A program made the position numbers and the translations under genes. From an uncultured Desulfovibrio sp. (GTDB lineage Bacteria; Desulfobacterota; Desulfovibrionia; Desulfovibrionales; Desulfovibrionaceae), in NCBI GenBank assembly GCA_913063155.1, contig CAJXYU010000007.1:186001-250000 (forward strand): 64,000 nt of DNA. The letters are read 5' to 3'. The notes under the pieces were generated by a model. It saw only the letters and a program-made list of their open reading frames with translations. It did not search any database and was not told where the DNA came from. Each line of letters starts with the position of its first letter. Position 1 is the stretch's first letter. This document shows, piece by piece, positions 8,608-17,341 of the stretch.

Positions 8608-10104
8608 ATGAATCTTCAGGACTACTACGATACGGTCATGCAACTCAGCCACGGCATTGTGGTTACCTTGGACCTGGACGGGAGCATCATTCACGGCAAC
8701 ACTCTGCTGGAATCCCTGACAGGCTATACTTTCCGGGAGTTGGCAGGCAGGGACTGGTTCGAAGCGTTCATCGAGGAAGAGCAGCGCGAGCAATCCCGGC
8801 GGACGGTCCTGTCCATGGCCGGCCGGCAGGGCATTTCCTCCCTTTCCGGCTCCATCAAGGCTCGGGACGGCGACAGGGTCTACATCGACTGGAACCTCAA
8901 GGCCCTGAGCGATACGGCCGGCGACGTGGTCAGCATCCTGTGTGTGGGCAAGGACGTCACCGAGCACATGTTGCGTCAGAATGGGCTCCTGCGTGAACGG
9001 TCCGCTTTGCTGGAGCGCAACAAGGAGCTCAAGTGCCTGTTCGACATCAGCGTGCTGGTCAGCGACACCCGGTCCCCCCTGGATGAAATTTTGCCCAAGG
9101 TGGTGGAACTGCTGCCCTCGGGATTCCAGCGGCCCGGCCGCACCCATGTGCGGCTGACCGTGGACGACGAGACGTGGCGGACAGCCGGGTACGCTCCCTC
9201 GGAATTTTTCCTCGAAGAGCCCGTCATGGTGGGCGGCAAGCGGCGCGGCCTTCTCTCGATCGCGGTGGAGGGACGAAAGGCTGGCTTCCGCAGGAAGATT
9301 TTTTTGGAGGACGAGCGCAACCTCCTGGCCACAGCCGCCCAACTGGTGGCCATGGTGGTCTTCAAACGAGAGACCAGGCTTGCAAGGGAGCGCCTGGAAC
9401 AATTGCTTCGGCAGGCGGACCGGCTGGCCAAGATCGGTCAGTTTTCGGCGGGTGTGGCCCACGAGATCAACGAACCCCTGGCCAATATCCTGGGTTTCGC
9501 CCAGTTGGCCTTACACACCCGGGACTTGCCCGAACAGGTGGTGTCCGACCTGACCAGCATCGTGGACTCCTCGCTGCATGCCCGGGAGGTGATCCGCAAG
9601 CTCATGTTCTTCAGCCGCAAGCTTCCGCCTCAGGTGGAGCCAGCGGACCTGAACGAGATCATCGAACAGTCCCTGCGCATCACCGAGGTCAATGCCAAAC
9701 GCAGCGGCATCGAGATCGTCACCAGATACGACGGAAGTTTGTCAGAGGTGAACGTGGACCCGCAGCACATCAAGCAGGTCATGGTCAATTTGGTGGCCAA
9801 CTCCATTCAGGCCATGGAAGACGGCGGCGTGCTGACCATCACCACCCTGAATCACAAGAACGACGCCTACATTCTGGTGGAGGACACGGGCACGGGCATC
9901 CCGCCGGAACAGCTTAAACAGATTTTCACCCCGTTTTTCACCACCAAGGACGTGGACAAGGGCACGGGACTGGGGTTGTCCGTGGTCCACGGCATTGTGG
10001 AGGCCCATGGCGGTTTCATCCAGGTGCACAGCGAACCCGGCAAGGGAACCCGCGTGGAAGTGGCCTTTCCCTGCCAGCGGAACAGTGAGAGTGTTGAATC
10101 ATGA
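8608..10104 (+). CDS. soluble PAS-domain sensor histidine kinase
   Basis: Cytoplasmic protein of 498 aa with no TM segment. A PAS domain covers about residues 1-120 (HGIVVTLDLDGSIIHGN, ending in DVTEHM). A coiled stretch and a divergent GAF-like region (about 125-255) follow, then HisKA with His285 in GVAHEINEP and HATPase_c with NLVANSIQAM, DTGTGIP and GTGLGLSV. The motif has HEINEPL in place of the common HE(I/L)NNPL. The stop codon overlaps the next ATG as ATGA, coupling it to the NtrC-type regulator. It may sense a cytoplasmic redox or metabolic cue; no cofactor-binding residue is evident. Confidence 0.9.
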   Translation: MNLQDYYDTVMQLSHGIVVTLDLDGSIIHGNTLLESLTGYTFRELAGRDWFEAFIEEEQREQSRRTVLSMAGRQGISSLSGSIKARDGDRVYIDWNLKALSDTAGDVVSILCVGKDVTEHMLRQNGLLRERSALLERNKELKCLFDISVLVSDTRSPLDEILPKVVELLPSGFQRPGRTHVRLTVDDETWRTAGYAPSEFFLEEPVMVGGKRRGLLSIAVEGRKAGFRRKIFLEDERNLLATAAQLVAMVVFKRETRLARERLEQLLRQADRLAKIGQFSAGVAHEINEPLANILGFAQLALHTRDLPEQVVSDLTSIVDSSLHAREVIRKLMFFSRKLPPQVEPADLNEIIEQSLRITEVNAKRSGIEIVTRYDGSLSEVNVDPQHIKQVMVNLVANSIQAMEDGGVLTITTLNHKNDAYILVEDTGTGIPPEQLKQIFTPFFTTKDVDKGTGLGLSVVHGIVEAHGGFIQVHSEPGKGTRVEVAFPCQRNSESVES

Positions 10105-11429
10105 GCGACGCCATTCGGATTCTTGCCGTGGACGACAGCAAGAGCACTCTGGAAGTGCTCAGGCGCAATCTTCAGGCCGGCGGCTACGACGTCTTCACCA
10201 GCCAACAGGTGGCCGAGGCCCTGCCGCTGCTGGAGGAGGTCGACTTCGATCTGGTCATCACCGACTACCGCATGCCCCAGGCTTCGGGGCTGGACCTCAT
10301 CAAGCATATTCGAGAGAACCATCGCGACGTGGAAATCATGATGATTACCGGCTATCCATCCATTTCCGGGGCCGTGGCCGCCATCAGGGACGGAGCCGGA
10401 GAATACCTGCCCAAACCGTTCACCACCGAGGAACTGCTTTCGGCCGTGGAACGGGCCTTGGAGCGCTGTTCCCGGCGCAGGGTGCTCAGCAGCCCGGGCA
10501 CGCCCGTGGGTCAGTTTGGCATCATCGGCTCCTCCCCGGAGATGGAACGAGTCTATCGGCGTATCGGCAAGGCTGCGGCTTCCAGCGCCAATGTGCTCAT
10601 CTCGGGCGAATCCGGCACGGGCAAGGAACTGGTGGCCCGCGCCGTGCATTACAACAGCGACCGCCGGGCGGCTCCGTTCGTGCCCGTGAACTGCACTGCC
10701 ATCCCGGACAGTCTGGTGGAGAGCGAACTTTTCGGCCACGTCAAGGGCGCGTTCACCGGGGCGAAGGAGTCCCGGGCCGGGTTCTTCGAAATAGCCCACG
10801 GCGGCTCAATTTTTCTGGACGAGATAGGCGACGCCAGCCCCAACATGCAGGCCAAGATCCTGCGCGTCATCCAGTCCAAGGAGTTCTGCAAGGTGGGGTC
10901 CAGCCAGGTGCACAAGGTGGACACCCGCATCCTGGCCGCCACCCACAAGGACCTCAAACAGTTGGTGGAGGAGGGCTCTTTTCGCGAGGATCTTTTCTAC
11001 CGCATCAACGTGGTGGATATTCCCCTGCCCAGCCTGGCCCAGCGCGGAGACGACCTTTTGGAGTTGATCACCCATTTTCTGGCCAAGTTCTCCAAGGCCA
11101 TGCAACGGCCCACTCCGGACATGGGGGACGAGGCCCTTCAGGCTCTGCGACGCTATTCCTGGCCCGGAAACATTCGGGAGTTGGAAAACCTTATCCAGCG
11201 GCTGGTGGTCATCCTGGATCACGACAGGGTGGAGATTTCCGATCTGCCCGAGTCCATGCGCTTCAGTCTGCCCAAGGAGGGTGGTTTGGACCGCACACTG
11301 GCCGAGGTTGAGTTCGAGCACATCATGAACGTGCTGTCCATGGTGGGGAACAACAAGACCCGCGCCGCCGAGATTCTGGGCATCAACAGGAAGACTTTGC
11401 GTGAAAAGCTCAAGAAAATGAGTGTGTGA
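10101..11429 (+). CDS. NtrC-family sigma-54-dependent response regulator
   Basis: Regulator of 442 aa. The receiver (1-120) has LAVDDS, the phospho-acceptor Asp in LVITDYRMP and the Lys in YLPKPFTT. The AAA+ domain has Walker A GESGTGKE, the sigma-54 contact loop GAFTGA, Walker B SIFLDEIGD and an arginine-finger region FREDLFYRIN. The Fis-type helix-turn-helix lies near the C terminus (KTRAAEILGINRKTLREKL). It is thus a complete enhancer-binding activator of RpoN promoters. It overlaps its kinase gene by 4 bases. The perfect -24/-12 promoter at 3404, with dyad sites upstream of it, is the nearest plausible target. Confidence 0.95.
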   Translation: MSDAIRILAVDDSKSTLEVLRRNLQAGGYDVFTSQQVAEALPLLEEVDFDLVITDYRMPQASGLDLIKHIRENHRDVEIMMITGYPSISGAVAAIRDGAGEYLPKPFTTEELLSAVERALERCSRRRVLSSPGTPVGQFGIIGSSPEMERVYRRIGKAAASSANVLISGESGTGKELVARAVHYNSDRRAAPFVPVNCTAIPDSLVESELFGHVKGAFTGAKESRAGFFEIAHGGSIFLDEIGDASPNMQAKILRVIQSKEFCKVGSSQVHKVDTRILAATHKDLKQLVEEGSFREDLFYRINVVDIPLPSLAQRGDDLLELITHFLAKFSKAMQRPTPDMGDEALQALRRYSWPGNIRELENLIQRLVVILDHDRVEISDLPESMRFSLPKEGGLDRTLAEVEFEHIMNVLSMVGNNKTRAAEILGINRKTLREKLKKMSV

Positions 11430-11478
11430 TTTCGTTTGCGGGCCGGGAGCGTGCAGGCTGAATGCTGCGGGCGTCAGT

Positions 11479-11808
11479 TCAGCACTTGGCGGGGTGGACC
11501 TTTTCGAGGTCGTCGACAATGCGTTGGCGCTCGTCGGAGGCGTCGCACTCCAGCCAGCATACACAGTTCGCACATTCATAGCGCAGACATTCCACGGCCG
11601 GATGGTCCTGCATTGTTGCGGCAAGGTCGTCGGTGGCGCCGATAAAGACCGGCTCGGCCACATGGCCGGCCAGATGGCCTTTGGGGTGCAGGTAGGCGCA
11701 GACATAGACGGCTGGCACGGACGGCAGGGCGTTCCTCATGCCCTTGACCCGCATGGTGTACCCGGCGCCGGAAGCCCCGGCAAAAGTCCACTTCGCAATA
11801 CCGAACAC
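11479..11808 (-). CDS. small GIY-YIG-like cysteine-rich protein
   Basis: Protein of 109 aa starting at a GTG with an AGGGA-like site upstream. The core reads PAVYVCAYLH, then PVFIGATDDLAATMQDHP, a cysteine-rich segment (CLRYECANCVCWLEC) and DERQRIVDDLEKVHP. The arrangement VYV...FIGATDDL...DER resembles a divergent GIY-YIG nuclease fold, with the second Tyr of the signature replaced by Phe. Nuclease activity is therefore doubtful, and the cysteines could bind metal. It is convergent with the NtrC gene and lies downstream of the nuo-operon terminator. The reading frame looks coding, but the family call is tentative. Confidence 0.55.
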   Translation of the reverse strand: MFGIAKWTFAGASGAGYTMRVKGMRNALPSVPAVYVCAYLHPKGHLAGHVAEPVFIGATDDLAATMQDHPAVECLRYECANCVCWLECDASDERQRIVDDLEKVHPAKC

Positions 11809-11887
11809 GGTCGGTCCCTTTTCGATAGGTTTTCGTTCGTTCCTCTCCCTACACGCAGGGCGGGATGCTTGGCAATGTCAGGCAATG

Positions 11888-11924
11888 AAAAAGGACCGAT
11901 GCTGGCGCACCGGTCCTTTTTTTC
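11888..11924 (-). terminator. terminator of the nuo-containing operon (bidirectional shape)
   Basis: AGGACCG (11892-11898) pairs with CGGTCCT (11911-11917) around a 12-base loop, with A-run and T-run flanks on both sides. On the minus strand it lies about 30 bases after the last gene of the long operon. Confidence 0.85.
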
Positions 11925-11945
11925 TTTTCCATGGAAAGAGCTGTT

Positions 11946-12578
11946 CTAGCTCGCGTCCGGAACCTTGCTGTCTGTGCTGTCCAATCCGGGCTTGCGGCCC
12001 TGGATTTCCTTGTTCAGATCGTCGAAGGACATGAGGTCCTCGTCCGTGGTCTCGTTTTCGCGGACTTTGCGCTGGATGGTCTTGAACCCGGGCAGGTATT
12101 TCTGTGTCTTGGCAAAGACGAAGCGGACCAGAATATAGGTGGGTACGAAAAAGAACCCCGGTCCGACCTTGCCTAGCCAAGGCAGGAGGAATTCCACCGA
12201 GCCGTAGCGCATGTCGATCCAACCCATGATGAAAAAGGCAGGGAAGAGGGAAGAGGCGAACAGGGCGATGCGCGCGAAGAAGTTCTTGCCGAAGTAGTCG
12301 TTGGCTTCCTTGTTCAGCAGTTTGAAGCCCGCTTTGTTTTTACGGGCCAGCATGCGTAGGGACATGTTGTTGTGCCTGACCATCTCGCTGTTGCTCTTGG
12401 CAAAGGCGTCCTTGTTGAAGAAGTAGGCACCGGCCATGCACAGCTCGCCGATGACGGTGGCCAGCAGTGCTGCATACGCCAGCCCCAGGGCAAAGCCCAG
12501 GATGGGGTCTGCGGGAAGGCGGAACACCCAGACCATATAGGGGTCCAGGAAGGCCGATATTGAATTGAGTCCGTTCAT
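11946..12578 (-). CDS. unknown membrane protein at the end of the nuo operon
   Basis: Protein of 210 aa. A hydrophobic segment at about 25-50 (FALGLAYAALLATVIGELCMA) is followed by a charged cytoplasmic-looking loop with many Lys and Asn (about 55-98), then two hydrophobic segments (about 102-122 and 132-155) and a soluble tail rich in acidic residues. The TM-basic loop-two TM layout recalls the Oxa1-superfamily EMC3/DUF106 type, but I cannot confirm that. GGAG lies 6 bases before the ATG. It follows the second TauE/SafE gene by about 58 bases and is the last gene before the operon terminator. Confidence 0.75.
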   Translation of the reverse strand: MNGLNSISAFLDPYMVWVFRLPADPILGFALGLAYAALLATVIGELCMAGAYFFNKDAFAKSNSEMVRHNNMSLRMLARKNKAGFKLLNKEANDYFGKNFFARIALFASSLFPAFFIMGWIDMRYGSVEFLLPWLGKVGPGFFFVPTYILVRFVFAKTQKYLPGFKTIQRKVRENETTDEDLMSFDDLNKEIQGRKPGLDSTDSKVPDAS

Positions 12579-12595
12579 TGTTTCTCCGGTTGGAA

Positions 12596-12620
12596 GGGGG
12601 ACCGCCCGATGCGGCCCCCC
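12596..12620 (-). repeat. intergenic hairpin between the TauE/SafE gene and the terminal membrane-protein gene
   Basis: A G+C-rich inverted repeat (GGGGG-ACCGC against GCGG-CCCCC) lies in the 58-base gap. On the minus strand only two T residues follow it, so it may attenuate rather than stop transcription or protect mRNA ends. Confidence 0.5.
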
Positions 12621-12636
12621 TTTGTTGCTTTTTCGC

Positions 12637-13758
12637 CTACGGCCAGATGGTGATGCCGAAGAAGCCCTTCAGGGTGTAGCGCATACCCACGTATGCGGCC
12701 AGCACGATGAACAGGCGCTTCAGCCAGACATCCGGGATGTATTTGGAAGTGCGGGGGCCGATCAGGGAACCGATGACGATACCCACGAGTTCGGCGCCGA
12801 TCAGGGACCATTCCACCGGAGTGCCGCGCAGCAGCATGTAGGAGGCAATGGAGTTGACCATGCCGATGAATACCGCGGCGGCGGAGGTTCCGGCCACCAG
12901 GTACATGGGCAGACCGGCGACTGCGGTCAGGAACGGCACCAGCAGGAAGCCGCCGCCGACACCCAGGAAGGACGCCAGGGCTGCGATGACGAAACCACCG
13001 CAGACCGGAATCAGCGGGTTGAAGGAGAACTCGACGCCGTAGAAGGTGAAGGTGCACTTGGAGACGTTGAAGGAGGTGACCTTCACGCCCATTTCAGCGC
13101 TTTCCTCACCGGAGGCGACGCTGGCTTCGAAAGCCTTGGCGGCTTCCTTGGCGGCCTTTTTGCTGCGCTGGGCGGCCGGGGTGGTGTCGTAGAACAGGTA
13201 GCAGCCCAGGAAGAGCACGAACAGGCCGAAGTAGCCGATGTACGATTTCAGGCTGATCTTGCCTGCGGTCAGGGCGGGCACGAGCCAGGAACCGGCCACG
13301 GAGCCGATGGCCAGGGCGATGCCCAGCGGAGCCACCAGACGGCCCATCTTCCAGTAGTTGAAGGAAGACAGACCGGCGGAGCAACCCACCAGCCACTGGT
13401 TGGATACGCGGATGGAGTCGGTGACCACCTTGTTCATCTTCAGGGTTTTGCCGAAGCCTTTGGCGTAGTTGCCCAGGCCGTAGATGGTGATGTGACCGAC
13501 ACCGGCCATGATGCCGCCGAACGCGCCGACGGTGGAGAATATCCAGCCTACCCAGATCGCCCACAGCAGACCATAGCCCCAGAACAGTTCCGGGCCGCCC
13601 GGAATTCCCAGGTATCCCTTGGCGTCTGCCGGGTTGATCTTGCCTGCAGCGGTGGCTTCGGCGATGGCGTCGGCCAGGCGGCCGGCAAAGGCGGCTTCCT
13701 GGAACAGCACGACCGCCGCAAGCGCGGCAAGCACAATGATTACACTCCGTTTACTCAT
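12637..13758 (-). CDS. TauE/SafE-family permease with cytoplasmic insert
   Basis: Membrane protein of 373 aa. The N terminus (SVIIVLAALAAVVLFQEAAFA) looks like a signal peptide or first TM. Repeat 1 (TVGAFGGIMAGVGHITIYGL) and repeat 2 (SFLGVGGGFLLVPFLTAV, then AGTSAAAVFIGMV) flank a charged insert rich in Ala, Lys and Glu at about 180-225. It is unlike the permease at 6455, so these are two separate subfamilies. ATG at 13758 is preferred because GAGGAG lies 7 bases upstream. It is located directly downstream of a four-cluster ferredoxin and the nuo genes. A sulfur-anion substrate is a family inference only. Confidence 0.85.
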   Translation of the reverse strand: MSKRSVIIVLAALAAVVLFQEAAFAGRLADAIAEATAAGKINPADAKGYLGIPGGPELFWGYGLLWAIWVGWIFSTVGAFGGIMAGVGHITIYGLGNYAKGFGKTLKMNKVVTDSIRVSNQWLVGCSAGLSSFNYWKMGRLVAPLGIALAIGSVAGSWLVPALTAGKISLKSYIGYFGLFVLFLGCYLFYDTTPAAQRSKKAAKEAAKAFEASVASGEESAEMGVKVTSFNVSKCTFTFYGVEFSFNPLIPVCGGFVIAALASFLGVGGGFLLVPFLTAVAGLPMYLVAGTSAAAVFIGMVNSIASYMLLRGTPVEWSLIGAELVGIVIGSLIGPRTSKYIPDVWLKRLFIVLAAYVGMRYTLKGFFGITIWP

Positions 13759-13781
13759 CCTCTTACTCCTCAAAGTATACG

Positions 13782-14321
13782 TTAAGATTTTTTGGTGACA
13801 GCAAAGACAGCATAGGGGTCATTTGCATTCAGAACAGCCTTTTCCGCATAGGATTGCCGCGCCTTGGCCGAGGCTTCATTCAGCTTCACGTAGTCGAGCG
13901 CATGCCCGCAGCATGCCTCGACACACGCGGGCTTTTGGCCCTCGTCCAGGCGGTCGCGACAATAGTCGCATTTGATGGCCTTGCCTTCATAGGCATCCCA
14001 TTGCGGGATGCGCCATGGGCACGCCTGCATGCATGCCTTGCAACCCACACACAATTCGCTTTCCACGTAGACCAGGCCGTCGTCGCGCCGGACCATGGCC
14101 CCTGTGGGGCAGGCCCGGACGCACCAGGGCTTGGCGCACTGAAAGCAGGTCACGTACATATTCAGGTAGCGCGGCCTGTTGTTCCGGGAGACCGGACCAA
14201 CCACCACCATCTGACCCAGACGGGCGTCGCCCGGCGTCTTGTTCTTGGCCGTGCAGTGTGTTTCGCAGGCATAGCAGCTGATGCAGCGATCCTGATCGAA
14301 AGTTATGACGTAATCAGCCAT
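13782..14321 (-). CDS. four-[4Fe-4S] ferredoxin-type electron-transfer subunit (DmsB/PsrB/HybA-like)
   Basis: Cytoplasmic 179-aa protein without a signal sequence. Cysteine groups in order are CISCYACETHC (residues 13-23), CFQC...WCVRACP, CVGCKACMQACP and CDYC...CVEACC, enough for four [4Fe-4S] clusters as in the beta subunits of CISM molybdoenzymes and hydrogenases. Such subunits pass electrons between an active-site subunit and a membrane partner. Here it follows nuoN by about 20 bases and GAGGAGG precedes its ATG, so it is part of the nuo operon. It could feed electrons to the NADH-module-free complex I or serve the orphan molybdoenzyme at 26295. Both are inference. Confidence 0.9.
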   Translation of the reverse strand: MADYVITFDQDRCISCYACETHCTAKNKTPGDARLGQMVVVGPVSRNNRPRYLNMYVTCFQCAKPWCVRACPTGAMVRRDDGLVYVESELCVGCKACMQACPWRIPQWDAYEGKAIKCDYCRDRLDEGQKPACVEACCGHALDYVKLNEASAKARQSYAEKAVLNANDPYAVFAVTKKS

Positions 14322-14342
14322 AAAGCTCCTCCTCTTCCATTG

Positions 14343-15773
14343 TTACGGCAGCAAGCCCGATCCTGCCTGGACAGCCAGGCGATAAACGGGACTTGCCATC
14401 ACTCCCAGCAGCAGGATGGAAACGGCCATGACTGCTCCGGCCAGTTTCGTTCCCGCCCCGAGAGTGGGTCTTACCTCGGCCTCATCGGCTTCCTCGGTGT
14501 AGGCGTGTCTCACGAGGCTGAGGTAATAGTAGATGGCGATGGCCGTGTTCAGGACGGCCACGATGACCAGCCACTGGTATCCCGCACCCCAGGCCGAGGT
14601 GAGCAGGAACAGTTTGCCCATGAATCCCGCCGTGGGCGGCAGGCCCACCAGGGCGAAGGCGGCCACGGCCAGCACGAATGCCAGCATCGGGCTGCGTTTG
14701 TAAAGGCCGTTCAGGCTGGAATAGGTCGGGTTTTTCCCGTCTTCCGTCACCTGACAGACCACCCAGAAGCAGGCCAGGTTCATGAGCAGGTACACCAGGG
14801 CGTAGAAAGCCGCCGCCCCAAGGCCACCTGCGGTTCCCGAGACGATCCCCAACCCCAGATATCCGGCATGGGCCACGGAGGAGTAGCCGAGCATGCGCTT
14901 GAGGTCTTTCTGGGTCAGGGCGCTCAGGTTGCCCAACGTCATGGACACAGCTGTGAATGCAGCAATGACGTGGGTTATTTCCAGATCCGGCGTGAGCAGC
15001 GCGGCCAGACGCACCAGCACGGCGGCCGCGCCGAGCTTGGGCATGGTGGCCGCGAAGGCCGCTGTTTCGTTGCTGGTTCCCTGGTAGACGTCAGGGCACC
15101 AGAAATGGAACGGGAACAGCGCCAGCTTGAAGAACAGGCCGCACAGGAACAGGAGCAGACCGATGCAGGCCATGGGCGACTGCGCCCAGCTCCATTCCTT
15201 GCCTGCCAGTTCCATGATCAGGCCGGTGTGCTGCCCGGCCAGGATCCAGGAATATCCATACAGCGCCAAGGCCGTGGCCAGGGCGCCGAACATGATGTAT
15301 TTGATGCCCGCCTCGGCGGCGTGGCGGTCCTGGGCCCGCAGCGGAATGGCCGCGTACAGGCTGTAGGACGAAATTTCCATGGCCACGTAAATGGTGATCA
15401 GGTCCACGGCCGAGGCCATGAGCATGAGCCCCCAGGCCGAAATCGCCAGGAGCATAAGGTAGTCGGGCCGATCGTTGCCCGGTACCAGCTTGTTGCGTCT
15501 CACGATCATGGAGGTGAATACGAACCCTGCGGCGATGGCGGCCTTGAAGAACTGGGAGAGCATGTCCACGCGGTAGGTGCCGCTGAACAGTTCGCCTTTT
15601 CCGTGCAGGGAGGCCAGGGAGACGGCCAGTACCACCAGTGCGCCGAGTGGAAGCCATCCTGCCCCGGCAAAGGATTCCGAGTCCTTGCGGGTCATGACCG
15701 TGGCGGCAAAGAGCAGGGCCACCACCAGGAGCATTGCCAGTTCAGGCAGGACGAGTGCGATATCGAATCCCAT
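14343..15773 (-). CDS. nuoN: NADH-quinone oxidoreductase subunit N
   Basis: Proton-pumping antiporter-like membrane subunit of 476 aa with about 14 TM segments. The TM5 Glu is seen in TIYVAMEISSYSLY, the TM7 Lys in FFKLALFPFHFWCPDVY and the TM8 Lys in TMPKLGAAAVLVRL, so the proton path residues are kept. The SSVAHAGYLGLGI and GLPPTAGFMGKLFLL stretches are typical of NuoN. The ATG follows the nuoM stop by 2 bases, and GGGGAG lies inside the end of nuoM. It is the most downstream of four antiporter-like genes in this operon. Confidence 0.95.
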   Translation of the reverse strand: MGFDIALVLPELAMLLVVALLFAATVMTRKDSESFAGAGWLPLGALVVLAVSLASLHGKGELFSGTYRVDMLSQFFKAAIAAGFVFTSMIVRRNKLVPGNDRPDYLMLLAISAWGLMLMASAVDLITIYVAMEISSYSLYAAIPLRAQDRHAAEAGIKYIMFGALATALALYGYSWILAGQHTGLIMELAGKEWSWAQSPMACIGLLLFLCGLFFKLALFPFHFWCPDVYQGTSNETAAFAATMPKLGAAAVLVRLAALLTPDLEITHVIAAFTAVSMTLGNLSALTQKDLKRMLGYSSVAHAGYLGLGIVSGTAGGLGAAAFYALVYLLMNLACFWVVCQVTEDGKNPTYSSLNGLYKRSPMLAFVLAVAAFALVGLPPTAGFMGKLFLLTSAWGAGYQWLVIVAVLNTAIAIYYYLSLVRHAYTEEADEAEVRPTLGAGTKLAGAVMAVSILLLGVMASPVYRLAVQAGSGLLP

Positions 15774-15775
15774 TG

Positions 15776-17332
15776 CTACTCCCCTTTTCCTGTGGGTTGG
15801 GTCTCGGCCAGGGCCAGTACATCGGGCCTGAGCGTTGTGTTTCGTTCAACTTGCGCCGTGTGCTCGGTCTTGGATTTGTACAGCTGGAGCATGCGGTCCA
15901 CGGACGGGCCGATGACCTTGAGCGTCAGGCCCGGTGCAAGGCCGATGTAGATCACCAGCACGGCCATGGGCAGCAGATAGGCCCATTCACGGACATTGAG
16001 GTCGGCCCAGCCCTTGCCCTGGGGCGAAGCCGGGCGGCCCCAGGCCATCTTGATGCCCATACGCAGCATGTAGGCGGCGGCCAGCAGCGCGCCGGGAATG
16101 ACCACCAGGCCGATTTTGGTGCTTTCGGCAAAGGCCGCGATGAGCACCAGGGCCTCGCCCACGAAGCTGTTGAGCCCGGGGAAGCCGAAGGACGACAGCG
16201 CGAACAGGCCGAAGAAGCCCATGAACGCGGGCATGTATTTGCCCAAGCCCATGTTCTCCAACAACTCGCGGCTGTGGCTGCGTTCATAGATGACGCCCAC
16301 CATCATGAACAGCGCCCCCGTGACGATGCCGTGGTTGAGCATGACCATGACCGCCCCTTCCGCACCCTGTTGGTTGAAAAGGAAGATGCCCAGAGTCACG
16401 AAGCCCATGTGGGCCACGGACGAATAGGCGATGATGCGTTTGATGTCGTTCTGTCCGAGGGCCACCAGGCCGCCGTAGATGATGGAGACCACGGAGATGG
16501 CGATCATGGCCGGGGCGAAGAACTGGCTGGCGTCCGGACACATGGGCAGACAGAAACGCAGGAAACCGTAGGTGCCCATCTTCAGGAGCACCGAAGCCAG
16601 GATCACGGAGCCTGCGGACGGCGCCTGCACGTGGGCTGCGGGCAGCCAGGTGTGGAACGGGAACATGGGCACCTTGATGGCGAAGGCGATGGCCATGGCC
16701 AGGAAGACCCATATCTGGAAGTTTTCAGGGAAATGCTGGGTCAGCAGGTCCGGGATGGAGAAGGTGCCGCCTTGGTAGTAGAGGGCCACAATGGCCGCCA
16801 GCAACAGGGTGGAGCCGGCCAGGGTGTACAGAAAGAACTTGATGGAGGCGTACTTTTTCTCGGGGCCGCCCCAGACCGCGATGAGCAGGTACATGGGGAT
16901 GAGCATGGCCTCCCAGAATACATAGAAGAGCACCAGGTCCATGGCCACGAACACACCCACGCAGGCGCTGGTCATGAGCAGCAGGCAGAAGTGGAATTCC
17001 TTGATGCGTTTTCCGATGTACGTCCAGGAGCAGAGCACGGTGAGCGGCAGCAGCAGGACGCTCAGGAGAACCATGAGCAGGCTGATTCCGTCCAGACCCA
17101 GGGAATAGGACAGTCCCCACTGGGGCACCCAGGGCATGTGCTCCACGAACTGGAATCCGCCGTCACTGAGGTTGAAATGGTTCAGGAGCGGGATGCTCAG
17201 GGCTATCTCGATGAAGCCAGTCCAGAGGGTGAAGCGGCGCACGGTTTGTTGCTGCATGGGCAGGACCAACAGCAAGAATGCGGCGATCAGCGGGACGAAG
17301 ATCAATGTGGTCAGAACCGGGTAGCTCGTCAT
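15776..17332 (-). CDS. nuoM: NADH-quinone oxidoreductase subunit M
   Basis: Antiporter-like membrane subunit of 518 aa. NuoM features include LLMTSACVGVFVAMDLVLFYVF split by the TM5 Glu in FWEAMLIPMYLLIAVWGG, the TM7 Lys in AFAIKVPMFPFHTWLPAAH, the TM8 Lys in SVLLKMGTYGFLRF, and YSSVAHMGFVTLGIF. All pump residues that I can place are present. AGGAG lies 6-7 bases before the ATG at 17332, and the gene begins 10 bases after the upstream 611-aa antiporter-like gene. The C terminus is about 20 residues longer than the last TM and is charged. Confidence 0.95.
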   Translation of the reverse strand: MTSYPVLTTLIFVPLIAAFLLLVLPMQQQTVRRFTLWTGFIEIALSIPLLNHFNLSDGGFQFVEHMPWVPQWGLSYSLGLDGISLLMVLLSVLLLPLTVLCSWTYIGKRIKEFHFCLLLMTSACVGVFVAMDLVLFYVFWEAMLIPMYLLIAVWGGPEKKYASIKFFLYTLAGSTLLLAAIVALYYQGGTFSIPDLLTQHFPENFQIWVFLAMAIAFAIKVPMFPFHTWLPAAHVQAPSAGSVILASVLLKMGTYGFLRFCLPMCPDASQFFAPAMIAISVVSIIYGGLVALGQNDIKRIIAYSSVAHMGFVTLGIFLFNQQGAEGAVMVMLNHGIVTGALFMMVGVIYERSHSRELLENMGLGKYMPAFMGFFGLFALSSFGFPGLNSFVGEALVLIAAFAESTKIGLVVIPGALLAAAYMLRMGIKMAWGRPASPQGKGWADLNVREWAYLLPMAVLVIYIGLAPGLTLKVIGPSVDRMLQLYKSKTEHTAQVERNTTLRPDVLALAETQPTGKGE

Positions 17333-17341
17333 GCCGGACTC

